A stretch of 64,000 bases of DNA from Microstegium vimineum (Eukaryota; Streptophyta; Magnoliopsida; Poales; Poaceae): contig CM039129.1 in assembly GCA_022036555.1 (NCBI GenBank), positions 22,547,973-22,611,972 of the forward strand, in the 5' to 3' direction. Made by a program: the position numbers and the translations under genes. The notes beneath the pieces are model-generated. The model was not told the origin of the DNA and searched no databases. It saw only the letters and a list, made by a program, of their open reading frames with translations. Positions 43,903 to 53,866 of the stretch are shown one piece after another (position 1 is the first letter of the stretch; every line of letters starts with the position of its first letter).

Positions 43903-45624
43903 GTGCAGACCGTGCCGGAGTTCGTGTCCCCACCGCTGGATGCTGAAGAGTTCTGGGATGCGGACAACGACGACATGGAGCCCCGGTACCGCACCATCGA
44001 CAACGTGCTTGGCACGGTGACTCCTCCAGGCTATGCCACACGCCAGGTTGCTGCTCAGCTCCACCTGCAGATCGAAGAGGAGCCAGCTACATTCGTCGAA
44101 GCTGAGAAGCATCAGCCCTGGCGCTGCGCCATGATGGAGGAAATGGACTCCATCGAGAGCAACCAGACATGGCGGCTCGTCCCACTCCCGCCTGGTCATC
44201 GTCCGATCGGCCTGAAGTGGGTTTACAAGGTAAAGAAGGACGCTGCCGGCGCAGTGGCGAAATACAAGGCGCGCCTTGTGGCGAAGGGCTACGTCCAGCA
44301 GCCAAGGATCGACTTCGACGAGGTGTTCGCGCCCGTCGCACGCATCGAGTCGGTACGGCTGCTGCTTGCACTCGCCCAGGAGAGGTGGCCGGTGCATCAC
44401 ATGGACGTCAAGTCCGCGTTCTTGAACGGGTAGCTGCGCGAAGAGGTGTACGTGCGACAACCTCCCGGGTTCACCATCGAGGGACATGAAGACAAGGTGC
44501 TGCGCCTGGACAAGGCGCTCTACGGCCTCCGTCAGGCGCCGCGCGCCTGGAACGCGAAGCTCGACGCGACTTTGGTGGCGCTCGGCTTCACACACAGCGC
44601 CTCGGAGCACGCTGTCTACGCCCGTGGCGAGGGCGCGTCGCGGCTGCTGGTGGGGGTGTACGTCGACGACCTCATCATCACCGGGAACGACGACGCCGAG
44701 ATCGCCAAGTTCAAGGCCGAGATGAGCTCCAGGTTCAAGATGAGTGATCTGGGCCTTCTCTGTTTTTACTTGGGCATCGAGGTACAGCAGGGGCGCGATG
44801 GCATCAAGCTCAGTCAGGCGGCGTACGCGCGCAAGATTCTGGAGCCCGCGCGCATGGGTGGCTGCAACCCGTGCCACACTCCGATGGAGCCACGCCTGAA
44901 GCTGTCGAAGGAGAGTACGGCGGCGCCGGTGGACGCCACCGAGTATCGAGGCATCATCGGGTGTCTGCGTTACTTGGTGCACACCCGACCTGACATCGCC
45001 TACGCCGTCGGCTACATCAGCCGCTTCATGGAGCGTCCCACCACCGAGCATCTGAACGCCGTCAAGCGGGTGCTCCGCTACATCGCGAGCACCATCGATT
45101 TGGGATGCCATTACAAGCGCGGAGCAGGAAAACTCAAGTTGTTGGGTTACAACGACGCCGACATGGGAGGCGACATTGATACAAGGAAGAGCACTACCGG
45201 TGTTCTGTTCTTTCTTGGCTCCTGTACCGTGTCCTGGCAGTCGCAGAAGCAGAAGGTCATCTCCCTCTCCTCATGCGAATCAGAGTACATCACAGGGACG
45301 ACGGCGGCATGTCAAGGCATTTGGCTAGCGCAGCTCCTGTCTGAGCTGACGAGCAGGGAGTGCGCTGCATTTCTACTGAAGATGGACAGCCAATCGGCGA
45401 TTGCTCTCAGTAAGAACCCTGTCTTTCACGATCGAAGTAAGCATATAGATGTTCGATATCATTTCATTCGAGAGTGTGTTGGCGATGGGAGGATGGACAT
45501 TGAGCACGTCCGCACTGAGGAGCAGCTGGCTGACATATTGACGAAGCCGCTGGCGCGAGACAGGTTCTGTGAACTTCGCATTCAGCTCGGAGTCGTCAAG
45601 ATCAGCAAGGAACATCAGGCTTAG
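43903..45624 (+). pseudogene. Element G reverse transcriptase and RNase H
   Basis: From 43903 the RT leader (WRCAMMEEMDSIESNQTW, LKWVYKVKKD, KSAFLNG) runs to a TAG at 44431-44433. The rest, in the same frame, is open from 44446 to 45624: ALYGLRQAPRAWN, catalytic YVDD intact at 44659-44670, FYLGIEVQQ, and RPDIAYAVGYISRF. RNase H follows with DADMGGDIDTRKSTTG, SSCESEYI and DVRYHFIREC. One nonsense codon therefore inactivates an otherwise good RT. The polypurine tract follows at about 45620-45632. Confidence 0.85.
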
Positions 45625-45633
45625 GGGGTGAAT

Positions 45634-46060
45634 TGTGAGCATACTTTGATAACCCTGTGTTCCCGCTCATTTTCAAAATTCCTAGATAGGTGTGAGCCCG
45701 GCTTGGATCGTTATCCTCCCGGGCGCGTCATGTATCATGGCCACGGCGTTTCTGTTCGCGTCGTGGCGCATTCTGTCCGCGTTGTGCGGCCAAGCCTGGT
45801 GTGTGGGATGGCGCGCACGTTCAGGGTCATGGCATGCGCTGCGCGCATGGCGGAGGGCCGAGACTAGCTCAGCCTCTCCTTCTCTTTCTGCAGTTACCGT
45901 TTTGTAGGAGCTCTCTTTGTATAAGTAGGAGCTATCTAATACAAGAAAACGCTGAGACACAGTTTGTGCTTGGCACCAAATTCTAGTGTTCCACTTTCAT
46001 TTGTGAGATTGAGAGTTCGCCGGAGTTCATCCGGCCGCCGGAGTAAAGTTCCGGCTGACA
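45634..46060 (+). repeat. 3' LTR of element G
   Basis: 427 bp, same ends as the 5' LTR, preceded by the purine run TTAGGGGGTGAAT and followed by GTTCA. Confidence 0.9.
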
Positions 46061-46909
46061 GTTCAGGGGGCAGAACCAAGACCGGCAGGGGAATGTAACA
46101 GACAAGATCTCTGGGCCATGTCAGGATGGGGTGCCTGATGGGAGGAATGTAGAGAAGAGGGGTGGCATAGAGCAGAGGCCTGGGAAGGGCACTGCTGATG
46201 GTCTTGCTAGCAACGTCTAGTCCCTGAAAGTAACCACTTCTCCGGAGAAGCAAGTGGCAGATAAAGAGGGCCCTGGAGAGGGTAGGAGTTTTCGAGGTGA
46301 GAAGGTGGCTGGTAGCAGACCTGCTGATGCGAATGATAAAGGGGTTAACACTGAGCTTGTTGTCTCCCCAACGCAGCAGGGCTTAGTTGATGCTCGTGAT
46401 GTTAGTGCTCGAAAGGATCAGGTTTTGGAGTCCACAACTCTTAGGAAAGTGGCTAACGGTTTGGCTCAGGTCCAAGAAGATGATAATGGTGTGCAGGTGG
46501 ACCAACAGGGTGGTCATGGTGAGGAGGTGGGTGATAATGGGCTTGCTGCACATCCCCCTGTGCAGTCTGTACGACACAGGGTTGTGGCAGCTGTGGCACG
46601 TCAATGGGAAGAAAAGATTGCAGAATCAAAGCGCTCAATTGGACCGAGGAAATTCAGGCCAAAGCACTGTACTACATCTGGCAATAGTCTGCAAATGGGC
46701 GTGGGTTTTCCAACTGATGGTTGTTTGGATGATGCCTCGGAGGAAGCTCGGAATTTAAGAGCAGAGTTCCCCTCTATGTCAGAAGGGGAGGCGGCACGGA
46801 TGGTGGCTGTGTGCCGTGTTGATAACTTGGAACCAGAACTGTGAGAAATTGTGCAAAGCAATGCTGTGGTGGTGAAAAGCAATTTGGGTCTTCTTGGTAA
46901 GCGTTATGA

Positions 46910-47030
46910 GAGGCTCAGCGTGGCGTTTACGGTGACGCCCGGTGTGAAGGTCGGCGACACGGTGGTGCCGTGCAGGGTGCTTCTTTGTCGTCGTTGCTGG
47001 GAACGGGAGGGCGGCGGCGTCCGAATCCGA
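46910..47030 (+). repeat. Segment S, copy 2 (partial)
   Basis: GAGAGGCTCAGCGTGGCGTT onward repeats 37371-37432 in the same orientation and extends further (reading VPCRVLLCRR). It joins the ORF1 tail on its left and the RING-type fragment on its right. Confidence 0.7.
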
Positions 47031-47106
47031 TGACGGCTTGGCTCTCATCAGCAACGAAAGGAAGGCCAGCGGCCGGAGGAGGCGCGCGGCGGGGGAGGGG
47101 GGGGGG

Positions 47107-47206
47107 GGCTGGACGTCGCAGCGATGGAGGCACTGCTGGTGCGGATGTACGTGACGGCGCGGGCGGTGAAGGGCGGCCGCGGCGGGGCGCTCGAGTGTGC
47201 GGTCTG
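47107..47206 (+). pseudogene. RING-H2 (ATL-type E3 ligase) gene fragment, part before element H
   Basis: Reads GLDVAAMEALLVRMYVT, then GGALECAVC, which is the stretch leading into the first Cys pair of the RING-H2 domain in ATL-family ubiquitin ligases. The sequence stops after the second Cys codon begins and resumes at 61410 beyond element H. No start codon, transmembrane helix or GLD-upstream N-terminus is recognisable, so the fragment was already partial. A run of G at 47096-47107 sits at its left. Confidence 0.7.
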
Positions 47207-48905
47207 TGAAAGGATCAAGATGCCCAAAAGGGGGAGGGGGTGAATTGAGCTTGTTTTAAATTTCTAAAGCAAATATAAAAACCTATCAAATGCCAATCAC
47301 CCCCTAGTGCCTACCGTCCGTGTGTCCTAGCTAGAAAGCGGTAGCAGTTCATAGGAATTAAAAACAACCTAAGCAATTCTAGTAGGAAATGTAAGAACGA
47401 GACGGAAAGTAATGCGGGAAAGTAAAGAGCTAGGGAAAAGAGAATCTCAATGACGCAGCGATTTTTTCCCGAGGTATCGAGATGTCGACACCCCCCCCCC
47501 CCTAGTCCTCGTTGGAGCACCTCGCAAGGTATCGCTCCCCCTCTACCCGCGCAAGGGTAGAGTGCTCTCTACGGGCTGATTCTTCGCCACTCCGGCTCGG
47601 TGAATCGCCCACAACCGATCACAAGAGCTTGGAGAAGAGCCGCCAACAATCTCCTGGCGGTCACTTCCTCCGAACACCACCAAACCGTCTAGGTGCTGTC
47701 GAACACCAAGAGTAACAAGCACAAGACCTTCCCTTGACCAACTCAAGGCTAGGAAGGTGGATGGGTGCACACAAGTCACTCCTAATCACTCTAGGAGGGA
47801 AAAACAAGATGAACTCTCTCTAATCTCTCCCTCACTAGCCTCTTGGCTCTCCAAAGGATTTCTCAAGGTGTCACCAGCTGAAACAATGGCCAAGAGTCCC
47901 TCTAAGGACCAAGGAGGCAACTATAAATAGTCCCCACCTTCAAAACTAGCCGTTTTTTACTTTTTCTTCTCTCTGCGAAGCCACCGGACTAGTCCGGAGC
48001 TCATACCACCGGACCATGCACACTGGTCCGGAGCTCACTCTCGATTCAAACTCAGGCACCGTCGGACTACTCTGCTTGGTCCGACGCACTGGTCCGACGC
48101 TCTGGTCCGGAGCCTCGGTGCTCTCTGAGTGAAAACCTTTCTCTCTTTTTCACACCACCGGACCACTCTCCTTGGTCCGGTGCCCTGGTCCGACGCTCTG
48201 GTCCGGAGCCAGGGTGCTCTCTGCATAGACCAAACTCCCGTCTTGAGGCGTCGGACTAGCCGTCGGACTAACCGTCGGACTAGTCCGGAGCCTTCTGAGT
48301 CTCTGAACCAAGCCACCGGACCACTCTCCTGTGGTCCGGTGCTTTCCAGACAGGTGGTCCGGAGCTCCTCGAGTTGAGAAGTCTGCTTAAGTCAGGGACC
48401 GTCGGACCACTCTCCTATGGTCCGACGCCCACTTAGCAGAGTGGTCCGGAGCCTCTTTCTCCCTCTATACCAACTGTTTTCGCTGAGGTTTCTTAAGGGA
48501 TTTTGCTCCTACCATTTCTAGGGTTTATCAAGGGCTGAAAGCAAGGTCTCTAGGACTAGTTGTGACAAGTGTGCATATACCCACTTTCCTAAACTCTCCT
48601 AGGTCAAGCTACTAATCTCATACCCCCCCTTTATAGTACGGTCAAAGGAAAAACAAAAGCCTTAGCTATACTTAGTGCCCTTCTCAACCTTACGACACTA
48701 AGAACTAGCCTAGTCTTCTACTTGAATCTTCATCCTTTGCAACTGAAACGATTTCCATCTTGGGGGCATGAATATCCATTAAGCCCATTCAAAATGCATC
48801 ACTCATGACCTAACATAAACAACTTTGCCTCTGCAAAACACACGTTAGTCATAGTGATCTAGTATTGTCGTTAATCGCCTAAACACAAGGGTCCATGATT
48901 CTACA
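47207..48905 (-). repeat. 3' LTR of element H (1699 bp)
   Basis: TGTAGAATCATGG at 48905 to CTTGATCCTTTCA at 47207 on the minus strand. TATA (complement of CTATAAATAG, 47921-47930). An array of GGTCCGGTG/GGTCCGACG motifs at 47983-48452 lies directly upstream of it. A pure C run of about 12 lies near 47491-47502. Confidence 0.9.
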
Positions 48906-48921
48906 ATCTCCCCCTTTTAGG
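48906..48921 (-). other. Polypurine tract of element H
   Basis: On the minus strand CCTAAAAGGGGGAGAT abuts the 3' LTR start TGTAGAATC. 48922-49366 is AT-rich 3' non-coding sequence without a gene. Confidence 0.8.
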
Positions 48922-49366
48922 TGATTGACGACAATACAAGCTCGAGTAGAGAATAATGAGTGAATTTTGATAAGAGAAAACATGACTTGACATGAGATAG
49001 GCATGGGTTAGTGATAAGAAAGACAAGTACATGCCTAACTATTCAAGCCATGACAAGCACAATAGATATGAATTGAGCATAGTACTTGATTTCATAAAGG
49101 ATATGCTATAGCCAAAAGATCAGAGATTAGCATGGAAGCAATATAGCATAACCAAGTGACACGATATAGAGATGATAGTTCACACGTGTCACACAACCAT
49201 CAAGTCTCAACCATCACACATATCATACAATTCATTAAGACGGTAAACGTGATGCATGATGCAATAAAGTTTATACACATCAAGAGAACAAGTCCTACTA
49301 GCTCCCCCTAAAGCTAGCCCATCTACTCGACTCTCCCTCTCCCCCTTTGGCGTCGAAGCACCAAAA

Positions 49367-49990
49367 CTAGGCGTCTGGAGGCAGAGTGCAAGCAGCCGTG
49401 GATCGATCGAGCACCCTGAAAGCTGCCAGATATGTCTCATCATCAGAATCCTCCCCCTGAGTATCTGTCTCTGGTAGTGAAGCAGTCTGGGGATCGGTAG
49501 CTGACAGGCCTGCTGCTGTCGAGGAGTCTGGAGCAGTAGCTGAAGGAGTAGTAGAAGGATCAAGCACCGGTGCCAGTGTCTCTGCAGGAGCCTCAGGAGC
49601 GGCGGTGTCCGGTTGTGCCTCATGCACTGACTCGACTGGAGTCTGAAGAACCGGAGACTGCACATGCTGTACTGGAGTGGAGGTGACAACTGTAGCATCG
49701 GTAGCAACAGCAGCTGTGGGAGGGGTAGACACGGCTGGAGCCCGACTATCGTGTGTAGCCTCTGAGGAAGCTACTGAGGAGCGGTGCTGATCGGCTGTCG
49801 GTGCAACTAACTCGACCTCAACCTCTGCTGCTATCTGAGGACCAGTGGGGGACGGCTGCCCAGTAATGTCACTGAATGATGCAGAGATGTCTCTATTAGT
49901 AGCACCCATCGTAGCAGTAAGTAGAGTGAAACCAGTAGTGAGAGGTGTGAACTGCTGAGTGGGGCCAAAGGTGTCCAACCACTGTGTCAT
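49367..49990 (-). CDS. Element H extra ORF, third part (Ser/Thr/Pro/Ala-rich)
   Basis: 207 codons from ATG at 49990. The start overlaps the stop of the preceding ORF as ATGA (49990-49987). The composition is low-complexity, rich in Ala, Thr, Pro and Ser (TAAPEAPAETLAPVLDPSTT) with an acidic end, GEDSDDETYLAAFRVLD. No transmembrane helix or catalytic motif seen. It may be the frameshifted C-terminal tail of the preceding ORF, or a separate protein made by stop-start coupling. Function unknown. Confidence 0.6.
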   Translation of the reverse strand: MTQWLDTFGPTQQFTPLTTGFTLLTATMGATNRDISASFSDITGQPSPTGPQIAAEVEVELVAPTADQHRSSVASSEATHDSRAPAVSTPPTAAVATDATVVTSTPVQHVQSPVLQTPVESVHEAQPDTAAPEAPAETLAPVLDPSTTPSATAPDSSTAAGLSATDPQTASLPETDTQGEDSDDETYLAAFRVLDRSTAACTLPPDA

Positions 49991-51534
49991 CTGAGTCGTC
50001 GGTGACTGGAACGGGTGGTCAATCCGGCACCCTGAAGTCCACTGGACTGTATGGCTGGGGTGGGAGTGTGACCGGCGGAGCTCGTAGGGGCCACTGAGGG
50101 TCCAACAGAGAACTGTGGCCCTCCTAGCTGCCCAACTGACTGTGAGGGCTGAGATGTGCTCATCATCTGTATCTGTGGAGCTACAGGAAACTCAAGAGGA
50201 GGAGCGCCTGTCCACTTCATCATATGGGCCATAAAGGCCATGTTCTGCTGCTGCAGCTGCTGTGACTGTAACTGAAGGCGCTGGGACTCTAGCTGCATAG
50301 CGAGCATCTGTCGCTGCATCTCGAGGTGACGCTCCTCTGACTGTCGCTGCATCTTGTCCTGTCGCTGTTGGACCTGTGTGACTGCAGTGACGAGAGAACT
50401 CTGCTGCTCATTGAGACGGTCAAGTATCTTCAACATCATCGTCTCGGTGGCAGAGGCAGAGCCGCCAGCCTCAGTGTCGTGAGCCCATGGGGGCATCTGT
50501 GGAACTAGCTGGAAATCTGCATCTGAGCTATCTGAAGTGTCCTCAGGAGTCACATCAGCTCCAATATCTAGTCCATGGAGCTCCTGCTGCTCAACACTGC
50601 ATATAGCCTCATCCTGAGCATCAACCTCTGCTCTGTCAGCTGGTGCTGTCCTCTCTCTGACAAGACGGAGGACCCGGTTTCCAAACCGGTTGTCAAACGA
50701 CCCAAGGACTCTATAAGCTGGAAAAGAAGTCGGCGACTGATCCAGTAGAGCGCGGAGTCCAGGGTGCGCTCCCTCAAGCTCAATAGCAATGATCGATGAA
50801 ATCCAGTGAGCATAGGGAAACTGACGACGGACCCTCATGTCATCTGCTATCACGTCCTCTATCTCTGACACAAGAAATTCTGCGACGTCGAACGGTGTCT
50901 GAGATACTAGGGCCTGAAGGAGTAGCTGTTGCATATTTGTCAGTCCTTCCTTGTAACCCGTGAGAGGAAGCAGAGTACGACGGAGTACCTCGTTCAACCT
51001 GTGAATGGTGGGTCCGAGCTCTGTTGGGCTATGTCTGGAGCCCTCTGAGAAAGGTGGCTTGAAGAGAGGAGCCACCTCCTGCACTGACAGTGCACGGCCA
51101 CCTCGAGCTCTGCGAGGTACTGAGGCTCCTCGGTAGCACTCATAGTGTAAATCAAGCTCACCACCCTGCTGACGGAGACGAAAGATCTCTCTGAGTCTGG
51201 TCAAGTAGAGCCTGTATCGCTCGCCTCTGAAAGTGTACTGCACAAACTTGTGCTCCGAATCCACCCATACTGAAGCATAGAACACTCTGACCCATCTCTC
51301 GATGTAGTTACCGGAACGGCCAAGCAGATCAGCAAGTCCCAGAAGGTAAGTCAGAAACGGCCTGATCTCCTCACCAGCTAGCTCAACGATGCTCTCTAAG
51401 GAGCAAACCCTGTGCAGTCGAATCTGAATGCTGGTCAGCTGAGCTGCTCTATAGAAATCCTCCATGAGAGGTGTATGCCATCCTGGTGAGGCTCTGGGGT
51501 CTCTCTGATCTGGGCACCACCTTCTCAAGAGCAA
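49987..51534 (-). CDS. Element H extra ORF, central part (plant-transposon-protein-like, coiled coil)
   Basis: 515 codons. Residues 25-250 form an ordered, helical domain (RPFLTYLLGLADLLGRSG, ERWVRVFYASVWVD, RYRLYLTRLREIFRL). It resembles the 'putative plant transposon protein' domain found in legume and grass retroelement-associated ORFs (from memory, not searched). An acidic linker follows. Around residues 370-440 there is a Gln/Met-rich coiled coil (QVQQRQDKMQRQSEERHLEM). The tail is Ser/Gln/Pro-rich. I see no signal peptide or membrane anchor, which argues against an envelope role. The first residues overlap the preceding ORF in another frame, so the true N-terminus is probably in that ORF. 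Confidence 0.7.
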   Translation of the reverse strand: MLLRRWCPDQRDPRASPGWHTPLMEDFYRAAQLTSIQIRLHRVCSLESIVELAGEEIRPFLTYLLGLADLLGRSGNYIERWVRVFYASVWVDSEHKFVQYTFRGERYRLYLTRLREIFRLRQQGGELDLHYECYRGASVPRRARGGRALSVQEVAPLFKPPFSEGSRHSPTELGPTIHRLNEVLRRTLLPLTGYKEGLTNMQQLLLQALVSQTPFDVAEFLVSEIEDVIADDMRVRRQFPYAHWISSIIAIELEGAHPGLRALLDQSPTSFPAYRVLGSFDNRFGNRVLRLVRERTAPADRAEVDAQDEAICSVEQQELHGLDIGADVTPEDTSDSSDADFQLVPQMPPWAHDTEAGGSASATETMMLKILDRLNEQQSSLVTAVTQVQQRQDKMQRQSEERHLEMQRQMLAMQLESQRLQLQSQQLQQQNMAFMAHMMKWTGAPPLEFPVAPQIQMMSTSQPSQSVGQLGGPQFSVGPSVAPTSSAGHTPTPAIQSSGLQGAGLTTRSSHRRLR

Positions 51535-51984
51535 CGAACCGTAGCTTCTTTACCTGCTTAGCTGTGAGATTCCTCATATCGAGGTGAACTGAAGATGAAG
51601 CTGCTGTCGGTGCTACTGACTGAGGTGAGTGAGCAGACTGGGAGCGAGTGGAACGCCCCCAGGAACTAGGTGCCAACGGAGTCCCAAGAGCTTCAGTGAC
51701 AAGCTCCTGCTCCTGTGGAGCATCCTCTGTCTGTGACCCAGCTGGTGGAGTAGAAGGAAGATCCCGCGGAGGGGTGCCTAGTCTCACTGTGCCTCGGCGA
51801 CCGCCTCGCTTTGCGCGGTCTGCTGCATCGGCCACTGCTTCGGCTTTCTCAGCCTCTGTGAGCTTTCGCTTCTTCTTCTTTGCTTTCTCAACAACGGGCT
51901 TCTTGCCCTTGTCACTGGAAGGACGTGGAGGTGGCGGAGTATCATCACCTGACCCAGCGGCGTGAGCACGAGTACTGCGAGTCA
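51449..51984 (-). CDS. Element H extra ORF, N-terminal part (basic, disordered)
   Basis: The open frame extends to 52090, but the better start is ATG at about 51984 (MTRSTRAHAAGSGDD). The upstream residues (SVVLVTVVLVAVSSG) come from a repeated ACAAGAACCACTG motif at 52003-52085. The segment is basic with KGKKPVVEKAKKKKRKLTEA, a nuclear-localisation-like run, and Gly/Pro-rich stretches. The end reads LTAKQVKKLRFVALEKVV. The sequence continues into the central ORF by a one-base frame change between 51534 and 51449. Probably one ~900-residue product originally. Confidence 0.6.
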
Positions 51985-51989
51985 TCTCT

Positions 51990-53866
51990 GAATCAAGCAA
52001 AGAACCACTGCTAACTGCCACAAGAACCACTGTCACAAGAACCACTGATAGGTCACTGCCACAAGAATCACTGATCGCTGCAAGTATCAACTGTCAACTG
52101 ATCAAATAAAGCACAACTGACAGAGGGGCCTCCAAGCCACTGGACTGAACCTCTGAGGCTTTGCCTCAATCCTTACTCGCGAGCTTTGCCCCGAGTTCAA
52201 CTGCCACTGACTGCTGCTGGATAGAATAGACAGGGTATACATAAGCATATATAAAATCTAGAGATAAGAATCCGTATAGAAGCAAGCATCTAGATAAGTG
52301 ATAGAATGAAATCTGACATGATACCTGAGGTAAGAAAGTGTATCTATTTAGAGCAATGTCAAGTACCAAACCACGCTCCGAACTAGAGTTACCAGCTGCG
52401 AAATGCAATTGGCAATTGATTTAATGAATTGGATTGAATTGCTCAAGAGTTTGTCAAGGAATAATACTAGGGCATAACTCAATTAACGACTCGACAAAAC
52501 GCGATATCATAAAGAGGATCATACCCTAGTGAGAAGTAGCGAAGTCGTCGACGACGGAACGAAATCGGTCGCGGACGAAGACGTCGAAGACGATGACGAT
52601 GAAACGAGTTCGTTCGAGGACGAACGCGTCGGAACCGAAACTAGGTTTAGGGCAAACCCTAGCCTTTTTGATTTTGCAGGGCAATGGAAGGAAGGGGTAA
52701 ACCCTAGGGCTTGCACTGGCTGGCAGGGAGGTGGAGTTGGAGCAGAGCAGTTTGTCGGCGAGGTGGAGAGCGGCGGCGAGGACTGAGGACGGCGGTGGAC
52801 GGTAGCGCGGCGGCGATGGTGAACTGGTGGTGCAGGGCGGCATGGAGAGTGGAGGCGACGCTGCACGGCAAGGAGGAGAGGCGGCGGCGCACCGGGAGGA
52901 GCTCACCGGCGGCAGTGAGGGCAGCTGAGAGGGCACAGGGGAGCAGGGGCGAAATGGCGGCGATGTCGGTGCGGTGGACGAGCGGCGTACGGACGGCGAG
53001 GATGAGAGAACAGTGCAGAAACAGAGCTGCACGCGGGGGTGTATCCGCAAAAATTTTCAAAGCGTCGGACCACTCCGCTTGGTCCGGTGGCTGGTCCGAC
53101 GTGTGGTCCGACGGTACCAGAGAAAGGAATACAGTGAGCAACCGACCACCGGACCAGAGCGTCGGACGACTCACCGGACTGGTCCGATGGAGCACCGGAC
53201 TGGTCCGACGGTGCACAGATAGATATTGACAGAGGCACCGGACAACTTGTCATTGGTCCGGTGGAGCGTCGGATACTGGTCCGACGGATTTTGTGGCTGG
53301 AGAAAATTTATGCAGTGAGGGTCGAGGCGTCGGACCACTGCGTCGGACCAATGCAGAGTGGTCCGGAGGGTGGTCCGGTGCTTAATTTTGCTCTGAATTT
53401 TCCTATTTTTCTCTCCAATCTTTTCTCTTAGCCAAGTACCAACACAAAAGAGCAAAGAGGAACACTTGTTGGACTTAACATAAGAATCATCTCTCAAACC
53501 CTCAATTTTGGAAATAGTTTGCCATAAGTTAGAATTAGTTTTCATAAGAAAATAGTTCAATAAAGCTCCAAGGGTTACCTTAGGGGCACAAGAGGGGTAT
53601 TAGCTGAAGCTAGAGCGTTGAATTGCTCCCCCTAAGTGTAGAACCTAATGATGACCAACAAACTTAACCGAAAAGAAACGAAGAAGCAACACTTATGCAT
53701 ATGCAATGCATAACGGAATTTGAATCTAGGTTGCTTGCAAGTTTAAACCGCGGTTAAGCTTTGTCACACGCTTTGAGGGCGGTTATCTTAACCGCGTTAG
53801 CCAAGCCTATGTGCATTACCAAATTAAACATATTATGTTACATATGAATGCATGATTCACACAAGC
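51990..53866 (-). other. Element H spacer between pol and extra ORFs: motif array, GC-rich leader, intron-like AT-rich part
   Basis: Reading on the minus strand from 53866: ordinary AT-rich sequence, then an array of GGTCCGAC/CCGGACCA motifs (53383-53060). A ~530-base GC-rich, CCGCCG-containing stretch (53050-52526) follows, with chance ORFs on both strands. Next comes a donor-like GGTATGATC (about 52526) and ~500 bases of AT-rich sequence to the extra ORF start. The arrangement resembles promoter, 5' leader and first intron of a plant gene. No protein is supported. Confidence 0.5.

Larger units (their letters stand above)
40804..46060 (+). mobile_element. Element G: complete GC-rich Copia (short-LTR type), 5.26 kb
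   Basis: LTRs of 427 bp at 40804-41230 and 45634-46060 (TGTGAGCATAC...CCGGCTGACA) are flanked by a perfect duplication, GTTCA (40799-40803 and 46061-46065). The LTRs differ at about eight positions by eye, roughly 2%. Internal order is gag, protease, integrase, RT, RNase H, so it is Copia. Short LTRs and the WYLDSGVTNHM protease suggest the Ale/Retrofit group (inference). Coding is strongly GC-rich, unlike its neighbours. Several frameshifts and stops. Confidence 0.92.
39152..46844 (+). pseudogene. LINE-type ORF1 (DUF4283 and CCHC zinc knuckle), split by a MITE and element G
   Basis: ATG at 39152 opens an acidic N-terminus (MDDQRRPKDMEDADASAT). After a frameshift near 39270 comes a DUF4283 domain (FFSVRGFSFKGLFETM, a stop at 39408-39410, then DNRFLIELRAEHEVQYVL and GGPWTYRGFPL). 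The MITE (39594-40354) interrupts. The domain continues with MPCYMMHEAMGRVLG and a zf-CCHC_4 knuckle, FCRYCGHLGHVDRDC, near 40615. Element G interrupts at 40804. The tail resumes at 46066 and includes the open frame 46254-46844. A 27-bp tandem duplication (VDLDVTKV twice) lies at 40484-40537. In plant L1 elements such ORF1 proteins bind RNA. A gene relic captured by a Helitron is an alternative. Confidence 0.7.

Noticed and set aside
46910..47030. Segment S as a real protein-coding exon
   Set aside because: The frame is kept in all copies, but the segment sits next to Helitron ends, is short, and I recognise no domain. Kept only as a repeat.
47983..48452. Drought-response (DRE, RCCGAC) elements in the motif arrays
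   Set aside because: The copies I read have T before CCGAC, so they do not match the A/G-CCGAC core. A different factor or a structural role is more likely.
47983..48452. A CRISPR-like or satellite array
   Set aside because: Spacing is irregular, the motif occurs in both orientations, and the organism is a plant. It belongs to an LTR.
51990..52090. Hydrophobic N-terminus SVVLVTVVLVAVSSG as a signal peptide for an envelope protein
   Set aside because: It is encoded by degenerate ACAAGAACCACTG repeats upstream of the better start MTRSTRAH, and nothing else in the ORF suggests a membrane protein.
52519..53253. Several ORFs of 100-174 codons on both strands in the H spacer
   Set aside because: CCG-rich low complexity and motif array. 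No domain and no consistent frame. More likely a leader or promoter.
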